Shown here: positions 1 to 6,732 of the stretch, in pieces
Position numbering within the stretch: position 1 is the first letter of the stretch
Layout: every line of letters begins with the position of its first letter
Assembly (NCBI GenBank): GCA_038239195.1
Contig: JBBSEZ010000350.1
Span: 1 to 10,776, forward strand
Direction of reading: 5' to 3'
From: JBBSEZ01 sp038239195
GTDB taxonomy: Bacteria > Planctomycetota > Planctomycetia > Gemmatales > Gemmataceae
DNA: 10,776 nucleotides
Notes under the pieces: generated by a model
The model's database searches: none
Seen by the model: only the letters and a program-made list of their open reading frames with translations
Told to the model about the DNA's origin: nothing
Position numbers and translations under genes: made by a program

Positions 1-91
1 CCACGCGCGCCTCTCCGCGTGGGCCTCGAAGACTCGGCCCACCCTACGAGGCCGCCAACCCCGGCTGATGGGACAGACACCAGGGCCCTGA

Positions 92-2545
92 ATGAACGTC
101 CTCGAACTGACCGGCATCGGCAAGTCCTTCCCCGGCGTCGTCGCCCTGCGCGCCATCGACCTGGCCCTGCGCGCCGGCACCATCCACGCCCTCATCGGCG
201 AGAACGGCGCCGGCAAGAGCACCCTCATCAATGTCCTCAGCGGCACCCTCGCCCCCGACGCCGGCGCCCTCCTCCTCGACGGCCGGGCGGTCCTCATCCC
301 TTCCGCCTCCCAAGCGCACGCCCTCGGCATCGTCACCGTGCATCAGGAAGTCGATCTCTTCCCCGACCTGAGCGTTCTCGAAAACGTCGGCCTTCAGCAA
401 GGGCTCCCCGCCAACCGGCTCGGGCTGGTGGACTGGGCCACCCAGCGCCGGCGCACGCAGCTCGCGCTGCGGGCCGTCGGCGATCCCGTCCCCGCCGACG
501 TGCTCGCCGGCCGGCTCACGCCGGCGCAGCGGCAGCTCGTGGAGATCGGCGCCGCCGTGTCGCAGTCGGCGCGCGTGCTCGTGCTCGACGAGCCGACGAG
601 CAGCCTTTCCGACGCCGAGGCGCAAATCCTCTTCGCTCACCTGCGCCGTTTCCGCGCCGCCGGCGCCGCCATCCTCTACGTCAGCCATCGCTTCGAGGAC
701 GTCTTCGCCCTCGCCGACGAGGTAACGGTCCTGCGCGACGGGCAGCGCACGTGGACCGGGCCCCTCGCCGAGACCTCTCCCGCCGCCCTCATCCGCCACA
801 TGGTCGGCCGCGACCTCGCCGCCCCCCCGCCCCGCGCCGACCGGCCCCTCGGCCCCGTCCGCCTTGCGTGCGCAGAACTGAGCGCTGCCGACGGGTCGTT
901 CGCCGGCGTGACGCTGAGCGTTCGCGGGGGCGAGGTGCTGGGGCTCTACGGCCTGGTCGGCGCCGGCCGCAGCGAGTGGGCGCAGGGCGTCTTCGGTCTC
1001 CGCCCTTTGGCGAGGGGAGAAGTGCAGATCGACGGGCGGCCCGTCCGTCCCTCGAGCCCCGGCCAGATGGCGCGGCGGGGGCTGGCCTACGTCCCCGAGG
1101 ACCGGCTGCGCCAGGGGCTGTGCCGCAACCTCGGCGTGCGCGCCAACGCCGTCCTCGCCGCCCTGCGCCGGCTCGCCCCCTTCGGCTGGATGATGCGCTC
1201 GCGCGAGGCCCAACAGGCGCGGGCCATCGTCGATCAACTCGCCGTCCGCCTTCACTCGCTCGAACAGCCAATCGGCACCCTCTCGGGTGGCAACCAGCAA
1301 AAGGTGGTCCTCGGCCGCTGGCTGAGCTGCGAGCCCGCCGTGCTCGTCCTCGACGAGCCGACGCGCGGCGTGGACGTGGGGGCGCGCGAGGAGATCTATG
1401 CCCTCGTCCGCCGCCTGGCCGAGGAGGGGCGCGCCATCGTTTTCATCAGCTCCGACCTTCCCGAGGTCGTCGCCCACGCCGACCGCGTAGGCGTGTTCTG
1501 CTCCGGCCGGCTCGTCGCCATTCTGGGCCCCGGAAGTACCACCGCCGAGGAAATCGCCGCCGCCGCCATGCCGACCGAGCGCGGTGCCCCCGAACGCGGC
1601 CCGGCCCCACGTCAATTCCACGCTCCGCGCGCCCTGCGCGAGCTGGCCCTGGCGCTGGTCGTGATCGTCTTCTTTGCCACTCTGCACGGGCTCACCGGCA
1701 CCTTCCTCGGCCCGAGCGGCGTGCGCAGCCTGCTGACCGACGCGGCGCTTCTGAGCTTCTGTGCCGTCGGCGCTGCCCTGGTGCTGATGGCGGGCGGGCT
1801 CGACATCTCGCTCGGCGCGCTGATGGCGCTCAGCGCCGCCGTGGCGGGCAAGCTGTGGGCGCAGGGCGCGCCGCTCCCCGCCGTGGTGCTGGCCGCGCTG
1901 GGCGTGGGCGCTGCCGGCGGGGCCCTCAACGCCGCGCTGTCGATGCTGGGGCGCGTCCACCCCATCGTGGTGACGCTGGGCACGATGAGCGTCTACCGCG
2001 GGCTGACGCTGTGGTGGCTCGGCGAGAACGTCCACGTGGACAACGAGCGCCGCTCGTGGGCCGTCGCCAGCGTCCTCGGCCTGCCGCTGGCGGCGTGGCT
2101 GGGGCTCGGCCTGTTGGTGGTCGCGTGGTGGGCCCTGCGCCATACGCTCGCCGGGCGGGCCCTCTACGCCTTCGGCAGCAACCCCGCCGCGGCGCATCGA
2201 GTCGGCATCGAACGGGGCCCGGTATGGCTCAAAGCATTTGCCATCCAGGGAGCGCTCGTCGGCCTGGCGGGCTTGCTGTTCCTGGCGCGCTCGGGCGGGC
2301 TGCAACCGACGAGCTACGAGGAGAAGACGCTGGACGCCATCGCGGCGGCGGTCGTGGGTGGGGTGGCGATCACGGGCGGGCGCGGCTCCGTGTGGGGCGT
2401 GGCCCTGGGCTGTCTGTTCCTCGTCTCGCTCACGCCGGCCTGCACGGCGCTCCAGCTCGCGCCGACCTGGCGGCAGGCCCTCGTGGGCAGCGTCATGGTC
2501 GTGGCCGTCTCCATCGACACCTTCTGGCGGGGGCGCGGCTCATGA
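92..2545 (+). CDS. Fused sugar ABC transporter: RbsA-like duplicated ATPase plus RbsC-like permease
   Basis: This 817-residue protein joins two components that are normally separate in CUT2 importers such as Rbs, Rha and Lsr. Residues 1-240 form the first ATPase domain, with Walker A GENGAGKST (36-44), a degenerate signature LTPAQRQ (142-148), Walker B VLVLDEP (162-168) and H-loop H199. Residues 255-490 form the second, with a degenerate Walker A GLVGAGRSE (287-295, Arg for Lys), a canonical LSGGNQQK (397-404), DEP (421-423) and Ser in place of the switch His. This asymmetry is normal for RbsA-type ATPases and leaves one good composite ATP site. After a short linker (about 493-512), residues 513-815 are a hydrophobic BPD_transp_2 permease with the family motif GGLDISLG (568-575) and a late TGGRGSVWG. 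The ATG directly follows a TGA (89-91), with no strong ribosome site. Its own stop overlaps the next gene as ATGA. The substrate is not determined by this protein. Confidence 0.93.
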   Translation: MNVLELTGIGKSFPGVVALRAIDLALRAGTIHALIGENGAGKSTLINVLSGTLAPDAGALLLDGRAVLIPSASQAHALGIVTVHQEVDLFPDLSVLENVGLQQGLPANRLGLVDWATQRRRTQLALRAVGDPVPADVLAGRLTPAQRQLVEIGAAVSQSARVLVLDEPTSSLSDAEAQILFAHLRRFRAAGAAILYVSHRFEDVFALADEVTVLRDGQRTWTGPLAETSPAALIRHMVGRDLAAPPPRADRPLGPVRLACAELSAADGSFAGVTLSVRGGEVLGLYGLVGAGRSEWAQGVFGLRPLARGEVQIDGRPVRPSSPGQMARRGLAYVPEDRLRQGLCRNLGVRANAVLAALRRLAPFGWMMRSREAQQARAIVDQLAVRLHSLEQPIGTLSGGNQQKVVLGRWLSCEPAVLVLDEPTRGVDVGAREEIYALVRRLAEEGRAIVFISSDLPEVVAHADRVGVFCSGRLVAILGPGSTTAEEIAAAAMPTERGAPERGPAPRQFHAPRALRELALALVVIVFFATLHGLTGTFLGPSGVRSLLTDAALLSFCAVGAALVLMAGGLDISLGALMALSAAVAGKLWAQGAPLPAVVLAALGVGAAGGALNAALSMLGRVHPIVVTLGTMSVYRGLTLWWLGENVHVDNERRSWAVASVLGLPLAAWLGLGLLVVAWWALRHTLAGRALYAFGSNPAAAHRVGIERGPVWLKAFAIQGALVGLAGLLFLARSGGLQPTSYEEKTLDAIAAAVVGGVAITGGRGSVWGVALGCLFLVSLTPACTALQLAPTWRQALVGSVMVVAVSIDTFWRGRGS

Positions 2546-3507
2546 AGTTTTGGGGCCCCTGGCTGGTGCGGCAAACGCCCTGGCTCCTGGCCGCGGCGAT
2601 CCTGGTGCTGATGGTGGCGACCGTGCCCGCCTTCCAGCAGCCGGGCTACTGGCGCGCCCTCGCCCGTCAGTACTTCGCCCCCGCCGCCCTTGCCCTGGCG
2701 CTGACGCCCATCGTGCTGACGGGCGGCATCGACCTGTCGGTCGGCTCCGTCACCGTGCTGGCCAGCGTCGTCGCCGGCGCGCTGTGGCGCGATTTCGGCT
2801 GGCCGATCGAGTGGTCGCTCCTGGGCGGCGTGATGGTGGGCCTGCTGGCCGGGCTCGGCAACGGGGCCCTGGTCAGCGCGGGCGTCTTGCCCCTGGTGGC
2901 GACCCTGGCCACGCGCGAGCTCTACCGCGGCCTGGCCTGGGTCATCAGCGGCGACGACGCGGTGCGCAACTTCCCGCTCGCGTGGCGCCTCGGATGGGCC
3001 CGCCCCATCGCCGGGCTGCCGCTGCCGCTCCTCGTACTGCTGGGCCTGTTCGTGCCGACCTACCTGGTCGTACATCACACCTGGGTCGGGCGGGTGCTGT
3101 ATGCGATGGGCGACAACGAGACGGCGGCGAAGTTCGCCGGGGCGCCCCTGCGCTCGGTCAAGCTGGGGCTGTTCGCCTGGGCGGGGCTGGTGGCGGGGCT
3201 GTGTGGCTCGGCGCTGGTGCTGCACTACGGCACGGCCAAGGCGGACGCCGAGCCGGCCCTGGAGCTCCTGGCGATTACCTGCGTCGTGCTCGGGGGCGCA
3301 CGCATCACGGGCGGAGCGGGCAACGTCGCCGGCACCCTGCTGGGCTGTTTGACGGTGGTGGTCCTGCTGGGGGGGATGAGCAGCGTCGGCTCGACCTGGC
3401 GCAACACGGCCAGCGGCGCGGTGTTGATCGTGGTGGCCGTGGCCAACGAGGCCAGCGCCCGCTGGGGCCGGCCCGGGCGTAAACAACGAGAAGAGGAGCT
3501 GAAATGA
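2542..3507 (+). CDS. Sugar ABC transporter permease (RbsC/RhaP/LsrC family)
   Basis: This 321-residue integral membrane protein is the second CUT2 permease of the importer. It has an N-terminal membrane helix (LLAAAILVLMVATVPAF), the family signature TGGIDLSVGS around residues 54-63, several further hydrophobic segments, and a late GGARITGGAGNVAGTLLG motif typical of BPD_transp_2. Length matches a standalone RbsC-type permease. The ATG at 2542 is chosen because it overlaps the upstream stop as ATGA; the reading frame is open far upstream, but there it only shadows the fused gene in another frame. The protein should pair with the permease half of the fused gene as a heterodimeric channel, as in RhaP/RhaQ or LsrC/LsrD. 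It ends in an ATGA overlap with the binding-protein gene, so all three genes are very likely one transcript. Confidence 0.93.
   Translation: MKFWGPWLVRQTPWLLAAAILVLMVATVPAFQQPGYWRALARQYFAPAALALALTPIVLTGGIDLSVGSVTVLASVVAGALWRDFGWPIEWSLLGGVMVGLLAGLGNGALVSAGVLPLVATLATRELYRGLAWVISGDDAVRNFPLAWRLGWARPIAGLPLPLLVLLGLFVPTYLVVHHTWVGRVLYAMGDNETAAKFAGAPLRSVKLGLFAWAGLVAGLCGSALVLHYGTAKADAEPALELLAITCVVLGGARITGGAGNVAGTLLGCLTVVVLLGGMSSVGSTWRNTASGAVLIVVAVANEASARWGRPGRKQREEELK
3493..3498 (+). promoter_or_regulatory. Ribosome binding site of the binding-protein gene
   Basis: A GAGGAG stretch lies 5 nt upstream of the ATG at 3504, inside the last codons of the permease gene. It is the only strong Shine-Dalgarno in this operon. 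That fits the usual need for more binding protein than membrane components, although the expression level is inferred. Confidence 0.7.
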
Positions 3508-4508
3508 AGAAGAAGATCGGCCATGCGCTGACGGTGCTGGCGCTGTCGAGCCTGCTGAGCTGTGGGCCGAAGGGCCCGCGGCCGTTCACGGTCGGCTTCA
3601 TGCCCAAGTTGATGGGCATCCCCTACTTCTCCGCCTGCATCAAGGGGGCGCAGGAGGCCGGGGAGGAGCTGGGCATCAAGGTGGTCTGCGACGGGCCCGC
3701 CGAGGCCAAAGGCAACCTCCAGATCGACCTGCTCAACAACTGGATTCATTCGGGCAGTTACGACTGCCTGGCCGTGGCCTGCTCCGAGCGCGACCAGGTC
3801 TCGCCGACGCTCCAGTCGGCCCGCGAGGCGAACCTGTCGGTGGTGACCTACGACGCCGACGCCCAGCCGGAGGCGCGGCAGTTCTTCGTCAACATGGCGA
3901 CCTACGATGCCGTCGCCGAGGCAATGGTCGATGCCCTGGCCGAGGAGCTGGTGAAGGAGCAAGGGCCCAACCCGCAGGGCAAGATCGGCATCCTCACGAG
4001 CAGCTTGCAGGCGCCCAACCAGAGCGAGTGGGCGAAGCGCATCAAGGCCTACGTGAAGAAGAAGTACCCGCGCCTGGAGGTGTTGCCCGAGGAGGTCCAC
4101 GAGGAGGACCGCAACTTGGGCGTGACCAAGGCGCGGGCGCTGATCCAGACGCACAAGGACGAGTTGAAGGGGATCATCGGCCTGACGTCGGTGGCGGTGC
4201 CCGCCGCCGCCGAGGCGGTGCGCCAGGAGGAGATGAAGGGCAAAATCAAGGTGACAGGCGTCTCGACGCCGAAGGACATGCGCGACTACGTGAAGGACGG
4301 CACGGTGAGCTCGTTCATTTTGTGGAGCCCGGTGGACCTGGGCTACCTGACCGTCCACGTCTGCTACCTGCTGCACAAGGGCCAGATGCCGGAGAACGGG
4401 ACGATCAACGCGGGGCGGCTGGGCAAAATCCAGGTGACCAACCGCGAGGTGCTGCTGGGCAAGCCGCTGCGCTTCACGAAGGAGAACATCGACAAGTACG
4501 ATTTTTGA
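3504..4508 (+). CDS. Sugar-binding lipoprotein of an ABC importer (RhaS/LsrB family)
   Basis: This 334-residue substrate-binding protein is of the Peripla_BP_4 type. Residues 1-19 are a signal peptide (MKKK then a hydrophobic stretch) ending in the lipobox LLSC, with Cys20 the likely lipidated residue, so it should be tethered outside the inner membrane. The fold-typical segments are present: TVGFMPKLMGIPYF (29-42), VVTYDADA (113-120), LTSSLQAPNQSEW (164-176) and the C-terminal FTKENIDKYDF. Compared from memory with LsrB, AI-2 contacts K35, an Asp (D117) and a Gln (Q173) are kept, but the positions expected to be Asp, Pro and Ala are N172, L227 and S229. The NQ pair and a later SPVDLGY...INAGRLGKI stretch look more like RhaS. 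Rhamnose or a similar sugar is therefore more likely than AI-2, but no sugar-metabolism gene in the window confirms it. The gene overlaps the permease by 4 nt and is last in the operon. Confidence 0.9.
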   Translation: MKKKIGHALTVLALSSLLSCGPKGPRPFTVGFMPKLMGIPYFSACIKGAQEAGEELGIKVVCDGPAEAKGNLQIDLLNNWIHSGSYDCLAVACSERDQVSPTLQSAREANLSVVTYDADAQPEARQFFVNMATYDAVAEAMVDALAEELVKEQGPNPQGKIGILTSSLQAPNQSEWAKRIKAYVKKKYPRLEVLPEEVHEEDRNLGVTKARALIQTHKDELKGIIGLTSVAVPAAAEAVRQEEMKGKIKVTGVSTPKDMRDYVKDGTVSSFILWSPVDLGYLTVHVCYLLHKGQMPENGTINAGRLGKIQVTNREVLLGKPLRFTKENIDKYDF

Positions 4509-4511
4509 GAC

Positions 4512-4573
4512 TGTGGGGAACGCCCTCCGTGGCGTTCCGGTGCGGAGGAACGGCACGGAGGCCGTTCCCTACA
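4512..4573. repeat. REPIN-like inverted pair of palindromic units (type A)
   Basis: Two 27-nt units face each other around an 8-nt spacer (GGTGCGGA, 4539-4546). The first reads on the plus strand (4512-4538), the second on the minus strand (4573-4547). They differ at only three positions. Each unit folds into an 8-bp hairpin with a 6-nt loop: GGAACGCC/GGCGTTCC (4517-4524 with 4531-4538) and GGAACGGC/GCCGTTCC (4547-4554 with 4561-4568). Two of the three differences are partners in the same base pair, C-G in one unit and G-C in the other. A GTAG (second unit) or GTGG (first unit) precedes the hairpin, as in bacterial REP sequences. The element sits between two converging operons, starts 3 nt after the TGA of the binding-protein gene, and contains the P450 stop codon. 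It could act as a bidirectional transcript end, though it has no T-run. Confidence 0.8.
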
Positions 4574-5906
4574 GCGCGGCGACCCGCTCCAGCACCACCT
4601 CGATGGGGCGCTCCGGCGCCAGCGTCAAGCGCGGCTTGGGCCTCACCGGCGGCCCCGGCACCAGCCGCATCGCGAAGCGCCGCGCCAGCGTGGCCAGCAC
4701 CAGCGTCGCCTCCATCATGGCGAACGTGTTGCCGATGCAGATGCGCGGCCCGCCGCCGAAGGGGAAATACGCCCCTTTCGGGAGCCTCTTCATCAGCCCG
4801 TCGGCCCAGCGGCCGGGGAAGAACTTCTCCGGCTCCTCCCAAAAGCGCGGGTCGCGGTGGATCACCCACTGCGGCATGAGGACGGTCCCGCCGGCGGGCA
4901 GGACGTACCCGCCGATCTCGCACGCCGCGACCGCCTGCCGCCCGATCACGTAGGCGGGCGGGTAGAGCCGCATCGCCTCCTGTACCACCATCTCGGTGTA
5001 TCTCAAATGGGGCAAGTCGCTCGCCGCCGGCGCCCTCCCACCCAGCACGGCGCGCAGCTCGGCCTGGAGCTGGCCCATGACCTCGGGGTGCTGGGCGAGC
5101 AGATACCAGCCCCAGCTCAGCGTCAGGGCGGTGGTGTCGTGCCCGGCGAGGAAGAGGGTCATGGCTTCGTCGCGCAGCTGCTTGTCGGTCATGCCCGCCC
5201 CGCCCTCGTCGCGGGCGTGCAGCAGCATCGACAGGAGGTCGGCCGTCTTCCCGTCGGCGCGGCGCTGGCCGATGATGCCGTAGAGAATGGCGTCGAGCCG
5301 CTTCACCGCGCGCCGGGCGCGCAGGTTGGCCGGCGTCGGCACGCTCTCGGGCAGGCGCAGCACGCTGAACAGTCGGCTGTTGAAGCTGTCCATGACGGCG
5401 GTGAGCGCCTGGTGGACGAGGGGCCCCTGTCCCGAGGCGTCGGCGCCGAAGAGCGTCTCGGCGGCGATCTCGAGCGCCAGTTGCCGCATGTCGGCGTAGA
5501 CGTCGCGCGTGGCGCCGTCCTGCCAGACGTCGGCGAGGCGCTCGGTGCGCTCGACCATCGAGGAGGCGTAGGACGCGACGCGCTCGCGCAAAAAGGCGGG
5601 CTGCACGAGCCGGCGCTGGCGCAGCCAGAAGTCGCCGTCGCTGGTGAGCAGGCCGTCGCCGAGGAGGAGGCGGTTCATCTTGAGGGCGTAGTGCTTGACG
5701 AAGTTGCGGCTCTGAAGCACCTGCTCGACCAGGTCGGGATGGTTGACCAGGTAGACCGTCTTGAGGCCGAAGCGCAGGCTCACGAAGTCGCCGTAGTCGC
5801 GCGCGCAGCGGGCATAGAGCCCGAGCGAGTCGCGCCTGAGCTCGGCGAGGTGGCCGGTGAGAAAGTGCCCCTTCGGCCCGGGCGGGCGGCGAGAAGCGCT
5901 GGCCAT
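4569..5906 (-). CDS. Cytochrome P450 monooxygenase
   Basis: This 445-residue P450 has the family landmarks in order: a proline-rich start (RRPPGPKG), the C-helix FWLRQRR with W94, the I-helix oxygen-activation motif AGHDTT (254-259), the K-helix E310-x-x-R313 (EAMRLYP), and the heme-binding loop FPFGGGPRICIG (381-392) with Cys390 as the axial thiolate. The sequence resembles the CYP4/CYP102/CYP110-like group that often oxidises fatty acids or terpenoids, but the substrate cannot be read from sequence. No membrane anchor is visible, so it is probably cytosolic. ATG 5906 is preferred over an in-frame GTG at 5924 because GGAGGT lies 5 nt upstream. No ferredoxin or ferredoxin reductase is present, so electrons must come from elsewhere. 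It lies downstream of the TANGO2-like gene, separated by 82 nt that hold a palindromic element. Its TAG stop is inside another such element. Confidence 0.96.
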   Translation of the reverse strand: MASASRRPPGPKGHFLTGHLAELRRDSLGLYARCARDYGDFVSLRFGLKTVYLVNHPDLVEQVLQSRNFVKHYALKMNRLLLGDGLLTSDGDFWLRQRRLVQPAFLRERVASYASSMVERTERLADVWQDGATRDVYADMRQLALEIAAETLFGADASGQGPLVHQALTAVMDSFNSRLFSVLRLPESVPTPANLRARRAVKRLDAILYGIIGQRRADGKTADLLSMLLHARDEGGAGMTDKQLRDEAMTLFLAGHDTTALTLSWGWYLLAQHPEVMGQLQAELRAVLGGRAPAASDLPHLRYTEMVVQEAMRLYPPAYVIGRQAVAACEIGGYVLPAGGTVLMPQWVIHRDPRFWEEPEKFFPGRWADGLMKRLPKGAYFPFGGGPRICIGNTFAMMEATLVLATLARRFAMRLVPGPPVRPKPRLTLAPERPIEVVLERVAAL

Positions 5907-5911
5907 CAGTG

Positions 5912-5917
5912 ACCTCC
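5912..5917 (-). promoter_or_regulatory. Ribosome binding site that fixes the P450 start
   Basis: On the minus strand GGAGGT lies 5 nt before the ATG at 5906, an ideal spacing. The longer reading frame from GTG 5924 would start upstream of this site and translate through it, so the ATG is the better start. Confidence 0.8.
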
Positions 5918-5936
5918 AAAACACGAGGGCTTTCGG

Positions 5937-5992
5937 TTAGCGACGCTTCGCAGAAGCGTCCTTGTCCGCACGCTTCTGCGAAGCGTCGCTAA
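5937..5992. repeat. REPIN-like inverted pair of palindromic units (type B)
   Basis: Two perfectly matching 23-nt arms (5937-5959 and 5970-5992) face each other around a 10-nt spacer. Each arm begins, reading inward, with TTAGC and contains its own small hairpin: GACGCTTC, loop GCA, GAAGCGTC on the left (5942-5960), and a 7-bp stem with loop TGC on the right (5970-5986). The design is the same as the element at 4512-4573, two head-out units with a TAG-containing head, but the sequence is unrelated. It fills most of the gap between the TANGO2-like gene and the P450 gene and contains the stop codon of the former. As a stable RNA hairpin it could reduce read-through or protect the upstream mRNA end; that is inference. 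Confidence 0.8.
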
Positions 5993-6717
5993 ACGAGCTC
6001 CCGCAACAGGTGCGAGCAGTCGGCGTAGGGCGTGTGGTCGGGCGGGCCCTGGGCGTGCAGGTAGGTGCTCTGTTGCAGCGGCGAGCGCAGAGCGAGGATG
6101 CTGCTCGACACCGTGCCGCGCTCCGCGTCGCGGAAGCACACCGGCGCGCCAGGCGGCCCCGCGCTGGCGCACAGTTGCCTCAGGGCGTCGATACACGTGA
6201 CGGCCGCGTGCGCGCGCACTTGCAACAGCCAGCCCAGGGCGTGGCCCACGCGATCGTCGCTGGCGTCGTTCACGTCGCGGTTGGCGAGCACGTGAACGCC
6301 TGGGGGCAAGGGGCGCACGCGCAGCCAATCGCCGGCGTGGATCACCAGGGCATCGGCCGCGTCGGCGCACAGGAAGTTGCAGCCCGCGTAGCCGTCTTGC
6401 CCCAGCTCCCGCACGGCAAGGGCGACGGCCTCGGGGGCGCTGCGGCAGCCGAGCAACTCGCGCGCCAGCAGGCCCCGGCTGCGCGGCCGGTCGGGCTGGG
6501 TCGATTTGCGGCGGTTGGTGACGGCGACCAACACGCCCGCGGCGTTGACGCCCAGCCAGGTGCCGCCGGCCAGCGGGTCGGTCCCCGCCGCGAAAGGCAC
6601 CGGGCCCTCGTGGCGGCGCGGCGGCTCGCCCCCGCGCTGGTAGGCCTCCTCGCGGTTGGCGCCGACCACGACCGCGGCGTCGTCCGCCACCCGGAACAGC
6701 AAGGCCAAAAGACACAT
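5989..6717 (-). CDS. TANGO2/NRDE-family protein
   Basis: This 242-residue protein matches the NRDE (TANGO2) family in length and layout. It starts MCLLALLF, with Cys2 in the usual position, then VVVGANREEAYQR, where the eponymous NRDE motif is the variant N21-R22-E23-E24. It continues with LAGGTWLGVNAAGVLVAVTN (49-68), GCNFLCAD (112-119), HVLANRD (142-148) and a late RGTVSSSILAL (200-210) that corresponds to the family's conserved GTRSS-like segment. Bacterial members are poorly understood. Eukaryotic TANGO2/HRG-9 proteins have been linked to heme mobilisation, which makes the P450 next door notable. No signal peptide or membrane helix is seen, so it is likely cytosolic. The ATG is 15 nt after the stop of the oxidoreductase gene. 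Its TAG stop lies in the head of the palindromic element that follows. Confidence 0.88.
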   Translation of the reverse strand: MCLLALLFRVADDAAVVVGANREEAYQRGGEPPRRHEGPVPFAAGTDPLAGGTWLGVNAAGVLVAVTNRRKSTQPDRPRSRGLLARELLGCRSAPEAVALAVRELGQDGYAGCNFLCADAADALVIHAGDWLRVRPLPPGVHVLANRDVNDASDDRVGHALGWLLQVRAHAAVTCIDALRQLCASAGPPGAPVCFRDAERGTVSSSILALRSPLQQSTYLHAQGPPDHTPYADCSHLLRELV

Positions 6718-6724
6718 GGCGGGC

Positions 6725-6732
6725 CCTTCTCC
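6725..6732 (-). promoter_or_regulatory. Ribosome binding site of the TANGO2-like gene
   Basis: The minus strand reads GGAGAAGG 7 nt before the ATG at 6717. It directly follows, and overlaps as TGAGGAG, the stop of the oxidoreductase gene. This supports both the start choice and co-transcription of the two genes. Confidence 0.7.

Noticed and set aside
1..91. End of an upstream gene
   Set aside because: All three plus frames are open at the left edge. Frame 2 ends in TGA at 89-91, directly abutting the ATG at 92, and frame 3 ends at 66-68. Either could be the tail of an upstream operon gene, but the pieces are too short to identify or to choose between. A 7-bp inverted repeat (19-25 with 36-42) lies here, but it has no T-run or known operator form.
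44..2305. Long minus-strand open frame (753 codons) across the ABC fusion gene
   Set aside because: The translation is low-complexity and Gln/Gly/Ala/Arg-rich, while the plus strand carries every ABC ATPase motif in order.
3504..4508. Calling the binding protein LsrB, the AI-2 receptor
   Set aside because: Three of the six positions needed for AI-2 binding appear substituted, and no lsrK, lsrR, lsrF or lsrG gene is present.
5907..5924. Longer P450 starting at GTG 5924
   Set aside because: It would place the GGAGGT ribosome site inside the coding sequence; ATG 5906 has ideal spacing to that site.
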